Assembly (NCBI GenBank): GCA_964473525.1
Contig: CAYYPK010000068.1
Span: forward strand, 1-25,824
Source of the DNA: GCA-2687025 sp964473525
GTDB taxonomy: Bacteria > Poribacteria > WGA-4E > GCA-2687025
DNA length: 25,824 nt
Direction: 5' to 3'
Shown here: positions 1-7,650 of the stretch, piece after piece
Layout: each line of letters opens with the position of its first letter
Numbering within the stretch: position 1 is the first letter of the stretch
The notes under the pieces: generated by a model
The model's database searches: none
What the model saw: the letters and a program-made list of their open reading frames with translations, nothing else
Told to the model about the DNA's origin: nothing
Program-made: the position numbers and the translations under genes

Positions 1-205
1 CGCTGGCTCGCCCGGACATCCCACTGTAGACGTAGCGCCAACCTGCGGTTGTAATGCTAGGCCGGGAAGTCCGTCGGATGGCAGCCCGCAGGAGGCTGCA
101 TGTCGGCCCGGCGCGCCAGCGGCCACAGCTTCACGCCTGTCCATCCCAAGAGTTGCGTGTCGCGAGCCACGCGACTCTACACCGGCTAAGATCGCCACGG
201 CGGCC

Positions 206-225
206 TGTCGCCATCGTTGGCGACA
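206..225 (-). terminator. Perfect hairpin just downstream of the GT2 gene
   Basis: TGTCGCCA (206-213) and TGGCGACA (218-225) form a perfect 8-bp stem with a 4-base loop. It lies 22 bases past the stop codon of the minus-strand glycosyltransferase that closes the envelope operon. No T-run follows, so this is at best a weak or factor-assisted terminator. The remaining bases 1-247 show no convincing gene on either strand. Confidence 0.4.
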
Positions 226-247
226 TAGAGCGTTGCACGGACGCGTC

Positions 248-1636
248 CTACGGGACCGTCTCGTTCCGTTTCCCGACGCCGTGCGTCGTCTTCTGCCAGT
301 AGTGCGGCCTCCGCACCAACTCCCACAACGCGATCCAGGCGGCCACGCTTATGAGCCCCCAACCGATCGGCGCGAGAATTGCCGACGCGATCAGGTTCCT
401 TTGTGTCGACATGATCGCCGCTAAGGCAAGCGCGTAGATGAATACCAGGTTCCCCGCGATGAGGTTGAACAACCCAACCACCCCAACGACGCCGGGGAAC
501 AGCGATTCGACAGAGTCGGACCCGCTCAGCGCGTGCCACAGAAACATCGCCCAGAACACAGGGTTGAGTAGGGAGAGAACCGGCGTCGCTCCGATCAGGA
601 TGCTGAAACACAGGAACTGCCCGAACCCAGTCTCGCGCACGAACCGGATGGGGCTGCGGGTATGGACAAGGTAGGTCTGCAGGTACCCCTTTTGCCATCG
701 TGACCGCTGCCGCAGCCAGGGACCCACTCGCGTTGGGGCCTCCTCGTAGGTCGTTGAGTCCAGCATGGCGACGCGATAGCCTGCCCGGGCGAGCCGGATC
801 CCAAGATCGCAATCCTCCGTGACGTTGTAGGCGTCCCATCCTCCGAGCTGCGTCAACGCATCGGTGCGGAAGTGGTTTGAGGATCCGCCGAGCGGAACGG
901 GAGCTTCCCAGCGCGTCAACGCTGGCAGCATGAGCCGGTACCAGAACGCGTACTCCAGCTGGAATAGCCTGGTTAACAGGTTCTCGGTGGCGTTGTCCAT
1001 GACCAACGTCGCCTGATGGCAAGCGATGCGTCGGTCTGGCGACGCCCTGAATGCGGACACGGCCTTACGAAGCTGGTCCGGCTCTGGGCGGTCTTCGGCG
1101 TCATAGATGACGAGCAACTCGCCGACGGCGCGGGAAAGTCCTTCGTTGCATGCCTTGGGCTTCGTCTTCGGTGGCCCGTCCGATACGACCAGTATCTCGA
1201 ACGGTGATGCCAATTCCTGCCGCCGTAGCGCGTCGTGTGTTCCCCGATCGTCCGCCTCCACGAGGAGGAGGATCTGGAGGCGAGCAGGCGGGTAATCCAG
1301 CGCGCGCAACGCAGCGACCAGGTTGCCGACGACATTGGCCTCGCGATAGAGCGGGACGAGGATCGTGTACGTCGGCAGGTCGTGCTCCTCGGCAGTCGCG
1401 GTCGCACTCTGTACGGCGCGTGAGCGTAGCAGTCGCCCCAGCCACGTCAACTTCACCATCGTTACAAGCGCATACGCGACCGTGCACACACCCACCGTGA
1501 CAACGAGATAGCCGAACCAGTCGAAGGTGATGAGAAGGCAGCAGGCAACCATCAGAAGGCCGAGGAGAACCTTCTGACGCGCGCAGAGGGTCCGTTGGGC
1601 GGTGGCGAACGAGGCGGACGTCGGCATACGATCCAT
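248..1636 (-). CDS. Membrane-bound family 2 glycosyltransferase
   Basis: This 462-residue inner-membrane processive-type GT2 enzyme would transfer sugars from nucleotide donors to a growing surface glycan. Two N-terminal membrane segments (about residues 22-62) precede a GT-A domain that starts at TILVPLYREAN (91-101). Metal and donor motifs are DAED (179-182), TED (273-275) as the likely catalytic base region, and QRSRW (310-314), the QxxRW signature of cellulose/hyaluronan-synthase-like enzymes. At least three hydrophobic helices follow (about 335-450). It is the last gene of a five-gene operon, beginning 7 bases after the stop of the beta-propeller gene. An alternative ATG lies at 1627; neither start has a strong ribosome binding site. 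The sugar and the acceptor cannot be told from the sequence. It lacks a PilZ domain, so c-di-GMP control as in BcsA is not indicated. Confidence 0.9.
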   Translation of the reverse strand: MDRMPTSASFATAQRTLCARQKVLLGLLMVACCLLITFDWFGYLVVTVGVCTVAYALVTMVKLTWLGRLLRSRAVQSATATAEEHDLPTYTILVPLYREANVVGNLVAALRALDYPPARLQILLLVEADDRGTHDALRRQELASPFEILVVSDGPPKTKPKACNEGLSRAVGELLVIYDAEDRPEPDQLRKAVSAFRASPDRRIACHQATLVMDNATENLLTRLFQLEYAFWYRLMLPALTRWEAPVPLGGSSNHFRTDALTQLGGWDAYNVTEDCDLGIRLARAGYRVAMLDSTTYEEAPTRVGPWLRQRSRWQKGYLQTYLVHTRSPIRFVRETGFGQFLCFSILIGATPVLSLLNPVFWAMFLWHALSGSDSVESLFPGVVGVVGLFNLIAGNLVFIYALALAAIMSTQRNLIASAILAPIGWGLISVAAWIALWELVRRPHYWQKTTHGVGKRNETVP

Positions 1637-1643
1637 TTAGATG

Positions 1644-2594
1644 TCAGTCACCAGAGAATATCTGGATCGCCGTCGAGTTTCGCCGCTTGCCGAGAACCCT
1701 TTGTTCGTCTGCCGTCCAGTGCAGTTGTTGGAGGCGGTCGAACGTGCGGATGACTGTCCCCGCATGGATATCCAACATTGAGGAGGCGCGGTAGCGCTTG
1801 ACCAACGCCCTACGGCTATCCGACGACCAAGCTACCGCGGCTGGATGCGGGTATAGGTCCAAGACCAGTTGGTCGGTCCGTGTGCGGAATATCCCCGACG
1901 TCGATCCCTCGTAGGACGGCGCGAAGTAATGGTCACCGTCAGGCGAGAAGTAGATTCCCCGGTGCGACGTCTCAGTCCCGGAACCGGTCATCGGATCGTA
2001 CCGCTCGACGCTGTCGCCGACGACATAGATCATGCCATCGAACCGCGCCCAGTGAACGTCCGCCCCACCATGTTCGTCGAGCCTCCTCGCGCTGCCGGTC
2101 TCGAGGTCCATGATCCACAGGCCCGACGGAGAGAACTCCAGTCCGCCCTCACGGTACGGCCCCGTAATGTAGGCGACCTTGCCACCGTCCGGCGACCAGG
2201 AGAAGCGGCGGCCGTCGGGTATGTCGGCCAGTACGCCTGCACTCGGGGACACCACTAGGAGATGAGCTGCCTGCGCTTCGTCGGTGCCCATCGCCGCAAC
2301 GACGTCACTCGTGGGAGATCGCTCGAGGACCTTCCCGTGGATCTCCGAGAACAGCAGGGCGCCATCCGAAAACACCGTCAGGCTCGCTCCTGTCAGCGTG
2401 TCGTAGAGGGAGATCGAATGGTCGTCGTAGAACGCAAGCCTTGTCACGGGCGCTAGCGAGTCGCTTCCGATGGCCCCGGCTCCCGCGACGCCATTCACGC
2501 CGGTACCGACCCCAATCGCAGCGACCAGGAGTGCCATCGAAGCCACCCCAAACGTGCGCGCGGGACGCTTCACTCTTGTCATGCATGAGCCCAT
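1644..2594 (-). CDS. Secreted TolB/PD40-type beta-propeller protein
   Basis: The 316-residue product has an N-terminal signal-peptide-like hydrophobic stretch (about residues 14-38, ending in GVAGAGA) and then short beta-rich repeats. These carry PD40/TolB-like cores: FSWSPDGGKVAYI, FSPDGDHYFAP, VAWSSDSRRALVK and LHWTADEQRVL, about five blades. Such propellers act as periplasmic or surface binding platforms, and no catalytic residues are evident. Its stop lies 7 bases before the glycosyltransferase and its start 18 bases after the M74 peptidase, so it is co-transcribed with both. The start could equally be the ATG at 2582, since neither has a clear Shine-Dalgarno sequence. The ligand is unknown. 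The repeat reading is by eye and the propeller call is moderately sure. Confidence 0.7.
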   Translation of the reverse strand: MGSCMTRVKRPARTFGVASMALLVAAIGVGTGVNGVAGAGAIGSDSLAPVTRLAFYDDHSISLYDTLTGASLTVFSDGALLFSEIHGKVLERSPTSDVVAAMGTDEAQAAHLLVVSPSAGVLADIPDGRRFSWSPDGGKVAYITGPYREGGLEFSPSGLWIMDLETGSARRLDEHGGADVHWARFDGMIYVVGDSVERYDPMTGSGTETSHRGIYFSPDGDHYFAPSYEGSTSGIFRTRTDQLVLDLYPHPAAVAWSSDSRRALVKRYRASSMLDIHAGTVIRTFDRLQQLHWTADEQRVLGKRRNSTAIQIFSGD

Positions 2595-2612
2595 TCTGTT
2601 TGAGCGGCGCGC

Positions 2613-3332
2613 TTAGTTCGATGTGCCGTCGGGATCGGTTATCCGGACGTGGAAGTGGTTGCTGTGGCCTGACAGGTATTCCACCCGGTCTTCGCTGATT
2701 CCCTCGAAGTAATCCACAATGTCCTGGTCCGATGTGTACACGAGCGCCGTGCGTCCACGGCCCAGGAAGCACGCGATCAGTGCAATGCTTAGGCTTTCAT
2801 CATAGTCCCCGGAGGTGATGGTGACAGCGCCCGTCTCACCATCGTTTCTGACGTAACGGACATCGACGTCTATGCCGTTCTGGTGAGAGCTGTGGTCGGG
2901 CGTCCAGTCGTCGCCGCCCTCGAGACTCATGTCTCCCACTCCCATGTCAGGATGGTCTTCGTCATCCCAACACCTGCCGGCGTGCTCGATCGTGTTGACG
3001 AGAGCCAGCGTACCCCAGTTGTCGGTGTCCGCAGTATCCCCACCTCGAAAATAATAGTAGTCAGTGCTCGAGTTTGCGATGCGGATGCCGTCGTCTAGCG
3101 TTCCATTAGTAGGTGTGCCTCCAGCAATGGAATCGTTGTCGTCAGCCGAACTCGCGTTGGTCCCCATCTCGCTCTCGACCGCAGTCGATCGCCCGTCCAT
3201 GTCAGAGTCTATTGAGTACGAGGGGTAGCACATCGGCACGCCGGCGCCCACTGCCCAGTATGTAATGAGAAGCAACAACACGAGAGTAGCAGCGCGGTGG
3301 ACTGTCGGAGCGCTTCGCGGCGGTGCAGCCAT
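2613..3332 (-). CDS. Secreted M74 (MepA-like) endopeptidase with a Tsp3 calcium-binding segment
   Basis: The 239-residue product resembles penicillin-insensitive murein endopeptidase MepA, a zinc enzyme that cuts D-Ala-mDAP cross-links in peptidoglycan. HSSHQNGIDVDV (147-158) matches the MepA segment supplying ligands His113 and Asp120, and GHSNHFHVRI (222-231) matches the C-terminal histidine cluster (His206/209/211). VGDMSLEGG (132-140) also fits the family. A signal anchor lies at about residues 13-32. Residues 41-69 (IDSDMDGRSTAVESEMGTN and an Asp-rich tail) look like a thrombospondin type 3 calcium-binding repeat, unusual for this family. I chose the ATG at 3332 because GAGGAAG lies 6 bases upstream; the longer reading frame to 3515 only shadows the TPR gene. 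The start overlaps the 3' end of that gene. Confidence 0.75.
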   Translation of the reverse strand: MAAPPRSAPTVHRAATLVLLLLITYWAVGAGVPMCYPSYSIDSDMDGRSTAVESEMGTNASSADDNDSIAGGTPTNGTLDDGIRIANSSTDYYYFRGGDTADTDNWGTLALVNTIEHAGRCWDDEDHPDMGVGDMSLEGGDDWTPDHSSHQNGIDVDVRYVRNDGETGAVTITSGDYDESLSIALIACFLGRGRTALVYTSDQDIVDYFEGISEDRVEYLSGHSNHFHVRITDPDGTSN

Positions 3333-4335
3333 TAGTTCTTCCTCTGTTGGCCGGGCAGTTCTGGCGAATACCGGGGTTGGCATTGAGCAACGTGTGGATC
3401 CGTCGTTGGACGTGCGCCGTCCAGCGATTGTTCGGATAGGCGTCGAGGATCGCTCGGTATTGCTCGACCGAGCCTCGGGTGTCGCCGCTGGCGAGGAGCA
3501 CTTCAGCAGCCTCACTCAGAGCCAAGGCTTTCATGTCCCCATGGACGGCGGGGAAGTCGGCCACGACGGCTTCGTAGGCTGCAAGGGCTTCGTCGTGCCG
3601 CATCATCAGGCGGTACGTCTGTCCCACTAGGTATTGCGCATGCGCCCCCGCAGTTGGGAGTGCGCGGTGCTTGTGTGCCAACGCCGTGAAAATCGCCAGC
3701 GATTCCCGCCTGTCGCGGGGCCCCTTCGACGCGATGCGGGCCAATGCGACTTCGGCCTCAGCGGCATCGCTAGTACCAGGATAGCGGCTCTCGATGACGG
3801 AATAGATCTCCGAAGCGGCCCTCACGTCCCCCATGTCAAACATCAGTGTGTTGGACAGGTCAATGAGCGCCATGGCGGCGTACGGACTGTCCGGGAAGTC
3901 GTCGACGACCTGGCGGAAGTGCGCCATCGCAGTGTCGAAGTGGTTCATGCGAGCATAGGCCTCGCCGATCCGTATCGCCGCCTCGACTGCCAGGTCGGGC
4001 CCAGGGTGATGCGCGATCACATCACCATACGCCTCAATCGCCGTCGCGGGATCTCCCAACTCCCAGTGATAGAGGTTGGCGATGCGGGACCGCGCCTCCG
4101 CGGCCTGGCTCGAATCTGGGAAGCGAGTAAGCAGATCCCGGTACGCGGCAAGAGCGCCTTCGTGGTCGTCGGTCCCGAAGTGGCGACCGTGTGCGATGGT
4201 CAACTGCGACCTGGCTGTCGCGCCCTTCCCGACGATGATCTCGATGGGGTCGCCGGCCTGTGCCAGAACTACTGTCAAGCCCATTAACAACGCAATGGGC
4301 ACGATGGCCGCTGCCCTGATGAGCGCCTTCTTCAC
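3202..4335 (-). CDS. Secreted tetratricopeptide-repeat protein (apparent 3' frameshift)
   Basis: A GTG start at 4335 (GGGAG 9 bases upstream) opens a signal peptide (MKKALIRAAAIVPIALLMGL..., cleavage near residue 28). About eight TPR-like helical pairs follow, with repeated cores such as AYRDLLTRFPDSSQAAEA, AMAHFRQVVDDFPDSPYAAMA and QYRAILDAYPNNRW. This is the style of BamD/CpoB envelope scaffolds, and the protein probably holds other envelope proteins in the periplasm. As read, it continues 131 bases into the M74 gene with an implausible tail after NANPG. Adding one base in the G-run 3373-3376 would instead give ...NANPRYSPELPGQQRKN and a stop overlapping the next start as TAATG, so the true end is probably about 3332-3334. 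This may be a sequencing error or a real mutation. Confidence 0.8.
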   Translation of the reverse strand: MKKALIRAAAIVPIALLMGLTVVLAQAGDPIEIIVGKGATARSQLTIAHGRHFGTDDHEGALAAYRDLLTRFPDSSQAAEARSRIANLYHWELGDPATAIEAYGDVIAHHPGPDLAVEAAIRIGEAYARMNHFDTAMAHFRQVVDDFPDSPYAAMALIDLSNTLMFDMGDVRAASEIYSVIESRYPGTSDAAEAEVALARIASKGPRDRRESLAIFTALAHKHRALPTAGAHAQYLVGQTYRLMMRHDEALAAYEAVVADFPAVHGDMKALALSEAAEVLLASGDTRGSVEQYRAILDAYPNNRWTAHVQRRIHTLLNANPGIRQNCPANRGRTNGCTAAKRSDSPPRCYSRVVASHYILGSGRRRADVLPLVLNRL

Positions 4336-4356
4336 GTTTCGTTACTCCCAATGTGA

Positions 4357-5016
4357 CTACCGGGCGATGAGCATCCGGCGGGCCCGCCTGTAGGCGCCGG
4401 CGCGCAATTCGTACACATACACGCCGCTAGCGACCGCTTCACCGCTGGTATTCCTGCCGTCCCAATACGCTGCTTCGCCGCGACGGTGGTGACGGCCTGC
4501 CCCCCGCCTGCCCAGATCAAGGACTCTAACCAAATCGCCCCGTAGGCTGTGTATGTAGACCGAGACATCCGCCGCTTCGCTTAGTTCGAAGGGTATCCAT
4601 GTCTCGGGGTTAAACGGGTTTGGGTAGTTCGTTAGGGATCGTGTCTGTGCCGGCATCGTGCCCCGCCCAACGGTGAGAGAGACGCTCTGCGGCCAAGCCG
4701 TCCCCTCGCCATCAATGAGGCGGAAGCGCAACTCCGACTCCTCGGACACCGGCGCGCGGGCAGAAACCCTAAACCGGGCAGTTGCCGCCACGGACCCGCC
4801 AATTGGAATGGTGACGGGGTCGTGGGGCGCTAGGGGCGTGATCCACCCGGCGTACTGGTCCCACACCACGCGGACGCCGGTCAGGTGCACCTCGCCCGCA
4901 TTGTGGACGTTGAGGCGGAGCGTGGCGGATTCTCCCCTATTCACCTCGTAGGGCCGCGCGGCAGCAGTTGCCATCCCAACCGGAATCAGAAGGGCCGCTA
5001 CTAAGGACACACGCAT
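4357..5016 (-). CDS. Secreted protein with C-terminal NPFNPET sorting/FlgD Ig-like domain
   Basis: This 219-residue protein has a signal peptide (cleavage near residue 20, ATAAA-RPY). An Ig-like beta-sandwich with CARDB-like pattern follows (about 24-118, ATLRLNVHNAGEVHLTGVRV). The C-terminal domain begins NYPNPFNPETWIPFEL (130-145) and includes YWDGRNTSGEAVASGVYVYEL. That second block is the typical T9SS type A/FlgD-like sorting fold seen at the end of many exported proteins in Poribacteria and FCB relatives. A strong AGGGAGG lies 5 bases before the ATG, and this is the first gene of the minus-strand operon. It has no enzymatic domain and may be a small surface or secreted adhesin-like protein. 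A TATAGT hexamer (5070-5075, minus strand) is a possible -10 element, but no convincing -35 is visible. Confidence 0.8.
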   Translation of the reverse strand: MRVSLVAALLIPVGMATAAARPYEVNRGESATLRLNVHNAGEVHLTGVRVVWDQYAGWITPLAPHDPVTIPIGGSVAATARFRVSARAPVSEESELRFRLIDGEGTAWPQSVSLTVGRGTMPAQTRSLTNYPNPFNPETWIPFELSEAADVSVYIHSLRGDLVRVLDLGRRGAGRHHRRGEAAYWDGRNTSGEAVASGVYVYELRAGAYRRARRMLIAR

Positions 5017-5237
5017 GTAGACCTCCCTTAATCTGGTAGTGAGCTACGGAGTCACTGAATACGTCCAATACTATACGAGACCATCACGTCATACCGCGGC
5101 GCAAGGCGAAGGTGACTTGCGGCGGGAGGGATGAGGAGGGGGCGCGTCGCCCAGCAGACGCGGGAGGCAACCGCCTCTCGGGACGATGCCAGCGCGCGAC
5201 GCGATCGGCGGCCCGGCCTGGCTGCCGCGCGCGCGAT

Positions 5238-6074
5238 CTATTGCGCCCGCTGCGGGATGTCGTCCTTCTCCGGCCTCTCGTTGTGTTCCCAGTGACCGTG
5301 CGTGTCCCTGCCGCGCGTGATGATCGCCGTGCCACCCCACGAGTTCAGAGGGCGCACGTCCGGCGGGGCGAAGCGCATCGTCAGGCCACACCGACGGCGG
5401 TCGGAACTGTTCGCCTCGGAGCCATGCAGCAGCAGGTCGGAGTGCAGCGAGATCTGGCCCGCCTTCATCTCCACCGCGACGGAATCTCCACCGTACTTCT
5501 CGTACTCGTACACGGACTGGTTCAGGACGTTCTCTTCCTCCGGCTTGCTCCAGTCGAACGGTATCTGCCCGTCAAGGTGCGAGCCTGGGATGAGCTCCAT
5601 CGCGCCGTTGCCCATGTCCACGTCGTCGATGGCGAGCCACACGGTCACGGTCTTGCTAGGCGTCAGCGGCCAGTAGGACGCGTCCTGGTGGTAGGCGACC
5701 TTCGCCGTGCCGCCGGGCAGCTTCGAGAAGTAGTGCGTCGCCCAGCAGATGAGGTTTTCGCCCAGCAGATCCTGCACGTAGTCGAGGATACGCGGCTCGT
5801 TTACCAGGTCGTAGATGCCCGTGCAACGCGCCTGCCATCCGTTGATGGAGAAGCTGTTCCAGCCCTTCGCGACCGCGTCGTCCATCAGTTGGTCGAAGTA
5901 GGCGCGATGGTTGGCGATCTCGGCGGCAGAGAACACGTCCAGTGGGAACACGTAGCCGCGCTCGTTGTACTGGTCGACCTGAGCTGCGGTCAGTGTCTTG
6001 GGCGACGGGTTGTCGGTCGGGTAGAACGTCAGGTCTCTGCCGAGGTCGGGCATCGCGTCCTGGACGGTGGCCAT
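5238..6074 (-). CDS. Phytanoyl-CoA dioxygenase (PhyH) family Fe(II)/2-oxoglutarate oxygenase
   Basis: The 278-residue cytoplasmic protein matches the PhyH family, which uses Fe(II), 2-oxoglutarate and O2 to hydroxylate small molecules. The iron-binding HxD is HQD (129-131), the distal histidine is in LLLHGSEAN (His217), and the 2-oxoglutarate-binding arginine lies about ten residues later in SDRRRCGLTMRF. GNGAMELIPGSH (156-166) is the conserved core strand. AGGAGG (6085-6090) sits 10 bases before the ATG at 6074, which I prefer to an upstream TTG at 6098. Downstream, 5017-5237 holds only the leader of the envelope operon. The substrate is unknown: family members act on fatty acyl-CoA, ectoine, phosphonates and sugars, so phytanoyl-CoA itself should not be assumed. 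Poribacteria-type genomes carry many such genes. Confidence 0.9.
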   Translation of the reverse strand: MATVQDAMPDLGRDLTFYPTDNPSPKTLTAAQVDQYNERGYVFPLDVFSAAEIANHRAYFDQLMDDAVAKGWNSFSINGWQARCTGIYDLVNEPRILDYVQDLLGENLICWATHYFSKLPGGTAKVAYHQDASYWPLTPSKTVTVWLAIDDVDMGNGAMELIPGSHLDGQIPFDWSKPEEENVLNQSVYEYEKYGGDSVAVEMKAGQISLHSDLLLHGSEANSSDRRRCGLTMRFAPPDVRPLNSWGGTAIITRGRDTHGHWEHNERPEKDDIPQRAQ

Positions 6075-6112
6075 CCGGTGGTTTCCTCCTGCGCGCAAAG
6101 TACGGCTCTACG

Positions 6113-6160
6113 GGCGGCAAGGCTGGCGGCCAAACAGGGGGTCGGGCCGGCGGTAAGCTA
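6113..6160. repeat. Degenerate 12-base tandem repeat, G-rich
   Basis: Four imperfect 12-base units starting with GGCGG or GGGGG run in register (6113, 6125, 6137, 6149). The stretch lies just upstream of the PhyH gene, outside any supported reading frame. The units diverge strongly after the first five bases, so this may be a decayed simple repeat. Confidence 0.4.
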
Positions 6161-6280
6161 TCGTGGCCGAGCGCGCGCGTCAATCCCCGCACGGGCGGCT
6201 GGTCGGCAGCACAGACACGTGGCAGGCCGGGAGGCGGGCGGACGCGAATCAGGCAGCTGGGCAGTAGGTGGCTCGCGGTG

Positions 6281-6517
6281 CTATGCGGCGCTCCAGAACG
6301 TGGCGCCGCATGAGTTGCAGGCGCGCTCTCGTTCTGTCACGGCGGCGTCGACGGCGATCGCGGCTGCGCGCGTCACTCCTAACGAGCGTGTCTCGCCCGT
6401 GGCGAGGGCGGTGTGGTTCCCGCAGTTGGCGCACGAACAGGCGTGCCGACGCATGTGGCTCGCGGCCCAGACGGAGGTAGCCGTGAGTCCTGTTGTCCAC
6501 ACGATGATCCAAAGCAT
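6281..6517 (-). CDS. Small membrane-anchored zinc-ribbon protein
   Basis: This is a short protein of 78 residues. One hydrophobic helix at the very N-terminus (LWIIVWTTGLTATSVWAAS, residues 2-20) is followed by a basic stretch (HMRRHA). A two-knuckle zinc-ribbon pattern follows: CANC (29-32, with Cys27 nearby) and CNSC (67-70) followed by GATFW. The CxxC...CxxCG pattern at this spacing is typical of zinc ribbons, and I infer that four cysteines bind one zinc. GAGGG lies about 10 bases before the ATG at 6517. I do not recognise the family, and no partner gene adjoins it: the flanking PhyH and sugar-cluster genes are 200-340 bases away. The topology (soluble ribbon on the cytoplasmic side) follows from the basic residues after the helix but is uncertain. 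Confidence 0.6.
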   Translation of the reverse strand: MLWIIVWTTGLTATSVWAASHMRRHACSCANCGNHTALATGETRSLGVTRAAAIAVDAAVTERERACNSCGATFWSAA

Positions 6518-6852
6518 GACGGTATATCCCTCGCGGTGGCATTGATGGCGTGGATGTTCGCGAGAAACGTGCCAACCCGCTAGCCGGTCCAATCCCGCTG
6601 AAAGAGGCTCTCTCGCGCCGGCTCGCGGCCGAGCTGTCTACGCAACTGCACACCCCGCGCGCGCCCACGTGCTCTTTAGGATACGGAGGCCCGCGGGTCG
6701 AGGCCGGGAGCAAGCCGCCGACGCGCTTGCCGCAGGCCCGTTGGCCCACGTGCACAGTTCGCGTACGCTGGGCGGCGAGCCGACCTGGCGAATCGATCGA
6801 AGGTATAGACACGCTGCTACATTCACGGGTCTCGGCGTCTCTAGGGAGTGCG
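6518..6852. other. Divergent intergenic region, no gene recognised
   Basis: This 335-base spacer separates the zinc-ribbon gene (minus) from the sugar cluster (plus). No reading frame in it looks like a protein. A TATAGA hexamer (6804-6809), 43 bases before the first gene of the cluster, is a possible -10 element, but I see no good -35 at 16-18 bases. Promoters for both directions should lie here. Confidence 0.4.
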
Positions 6853-7650
6853 ATGAAAAGCGTGGTGCTTGGTCGAGGGTTCCTCGGCGAGGAATACGAA
6901 CGGCACGGCTACGACGTCTGGGGCCGCGACCGATTCGAGATCGAGGACGCGAACACCCTACGCTATGACGACGCTCTGTTCGATTACGACGTCATCATCA
7001 ACTGCATCGGCAAGAGCGACACGCGGTGGTGCGAACGACCCGAGAACTGGGAGGAGACCCTCCTCGTCAACGGAATCCTCCCGTCGCGGCTAGCGGCCCT
7101 GTGCGAGCAGCACGGCAAGAAGTTCGTGCACATCAGCACCGGGTGCCTCTACGACCGGAACGACTACCCGCAGACCGAGGCGGACTTCACCGTCAGCCAT
7201 TGTCGCTACACCGTCGCCAAATGGGTCGGCGAGAACGGGCTGAACCCGGAGCGAGACCTGATCCTGCGGCCAAGGCTGTTCTTCAACGACCAGGACCACC
7301 CCAAGAACCTGCTCCGCAAGCTGCCGCGGTTCACGTCGTATCTCGACGAACTGAACAGCTTCACGCACACTTCCGAGGTCGTGCGCGCGACATCCGCGCT
7401 CGTCGCCGCCGACTGCGCGGGCGTCTACAACGTGGCCTGCGAGGGCTTCCTCACGGTGTTCGATCTCGCCCAGCTAGTCGGCTTGCGCGGCGGGAAGATC
7501 CACGCAGACACCCTCCATCTGCGCGAGGGTCTCTACCTCGTCAACAACATCCTGAACCTCGACAAGCTCAAGCGGCACTACGAGCCGGCGAATCTGGTCG
7601 ACAGCGTCCTCAAAGCCAACGCCGCGCTGAATGGCGCGGCCCACGCATGA
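6853..7650 (+). CDS. RmlD-like sugar-nucleotide reductase (extended SDR)
   Basis: The 265-residue NAD(P)-dependent enzyme belongs to the extended short-chain dehydrogenase/RmlD substrate-binding group. The Rossmann start is VVLGRGFLG (4-12), a GxGFxG variant. VIINCIGKSD (48-56) is the strand after which the substrate sits. The catalytic pair is Tyr119/Lys123 in YTVAK, with the STGCLYD segment (96-101 region) supplying the Ser/Thr. It is shorter than typical RmlD (about 290-300). It probably reduces or rearranges an NDP-sugar for the pathway encoded downstream; dTDP-rhamnose synthesis is not implied because rmlA, rmlB and rmlC are absent. AGGGAG lies 5-6 bases before the chosen ATG at 6853; the frame is open upstream but that part does not look coding. 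Its stop overlaps the next start as ATGA. Confidence 0.8.
   Translation: MKSVVLGRGFLGEEYERHGYDVWGRDRFEIEDANTLRYDDALFDYDVIINCIGKSDTRWCERPENWEETLLVNGILPSRLAALCEQHGKKFVHISTGCLYDRNDYPQTEADFTVSHCRYTVAKWVGENGLNPERDLILRPRLFFNDQDHPKNLLRKLPRFTSYLDELNSFTHTSEVVRATSALVAADCAGVYNVACEGFLTVFDLAQLVGLRGGKIHADTLHLREGLYLVNNILNLDKLKRHYEPANLVDSVLKANAALNGAAHA

Noticed and set aside
54..302. Small plus-strand frame near the left edge
   Set aside because: Arg/His-rich translation, overlaps the end of the GT2 gene and contains the terminator-like hairpin; no ribosome binding site.
3333..3515. N-terminal extension of the M74 peptidase
   Set aside because: Low-complexity translation overlapping the TPR gene; a strong GAGGAAG precedes the ATG at 3332.
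5112..6545. Long open frame on the plus strand (477 codons)
   Set aside because: It runs antisense to the PhyH and zinc-ribbon genes and has a low-complexity Arg/Val-rich translation; it is a by-product of GC-rich codon use.
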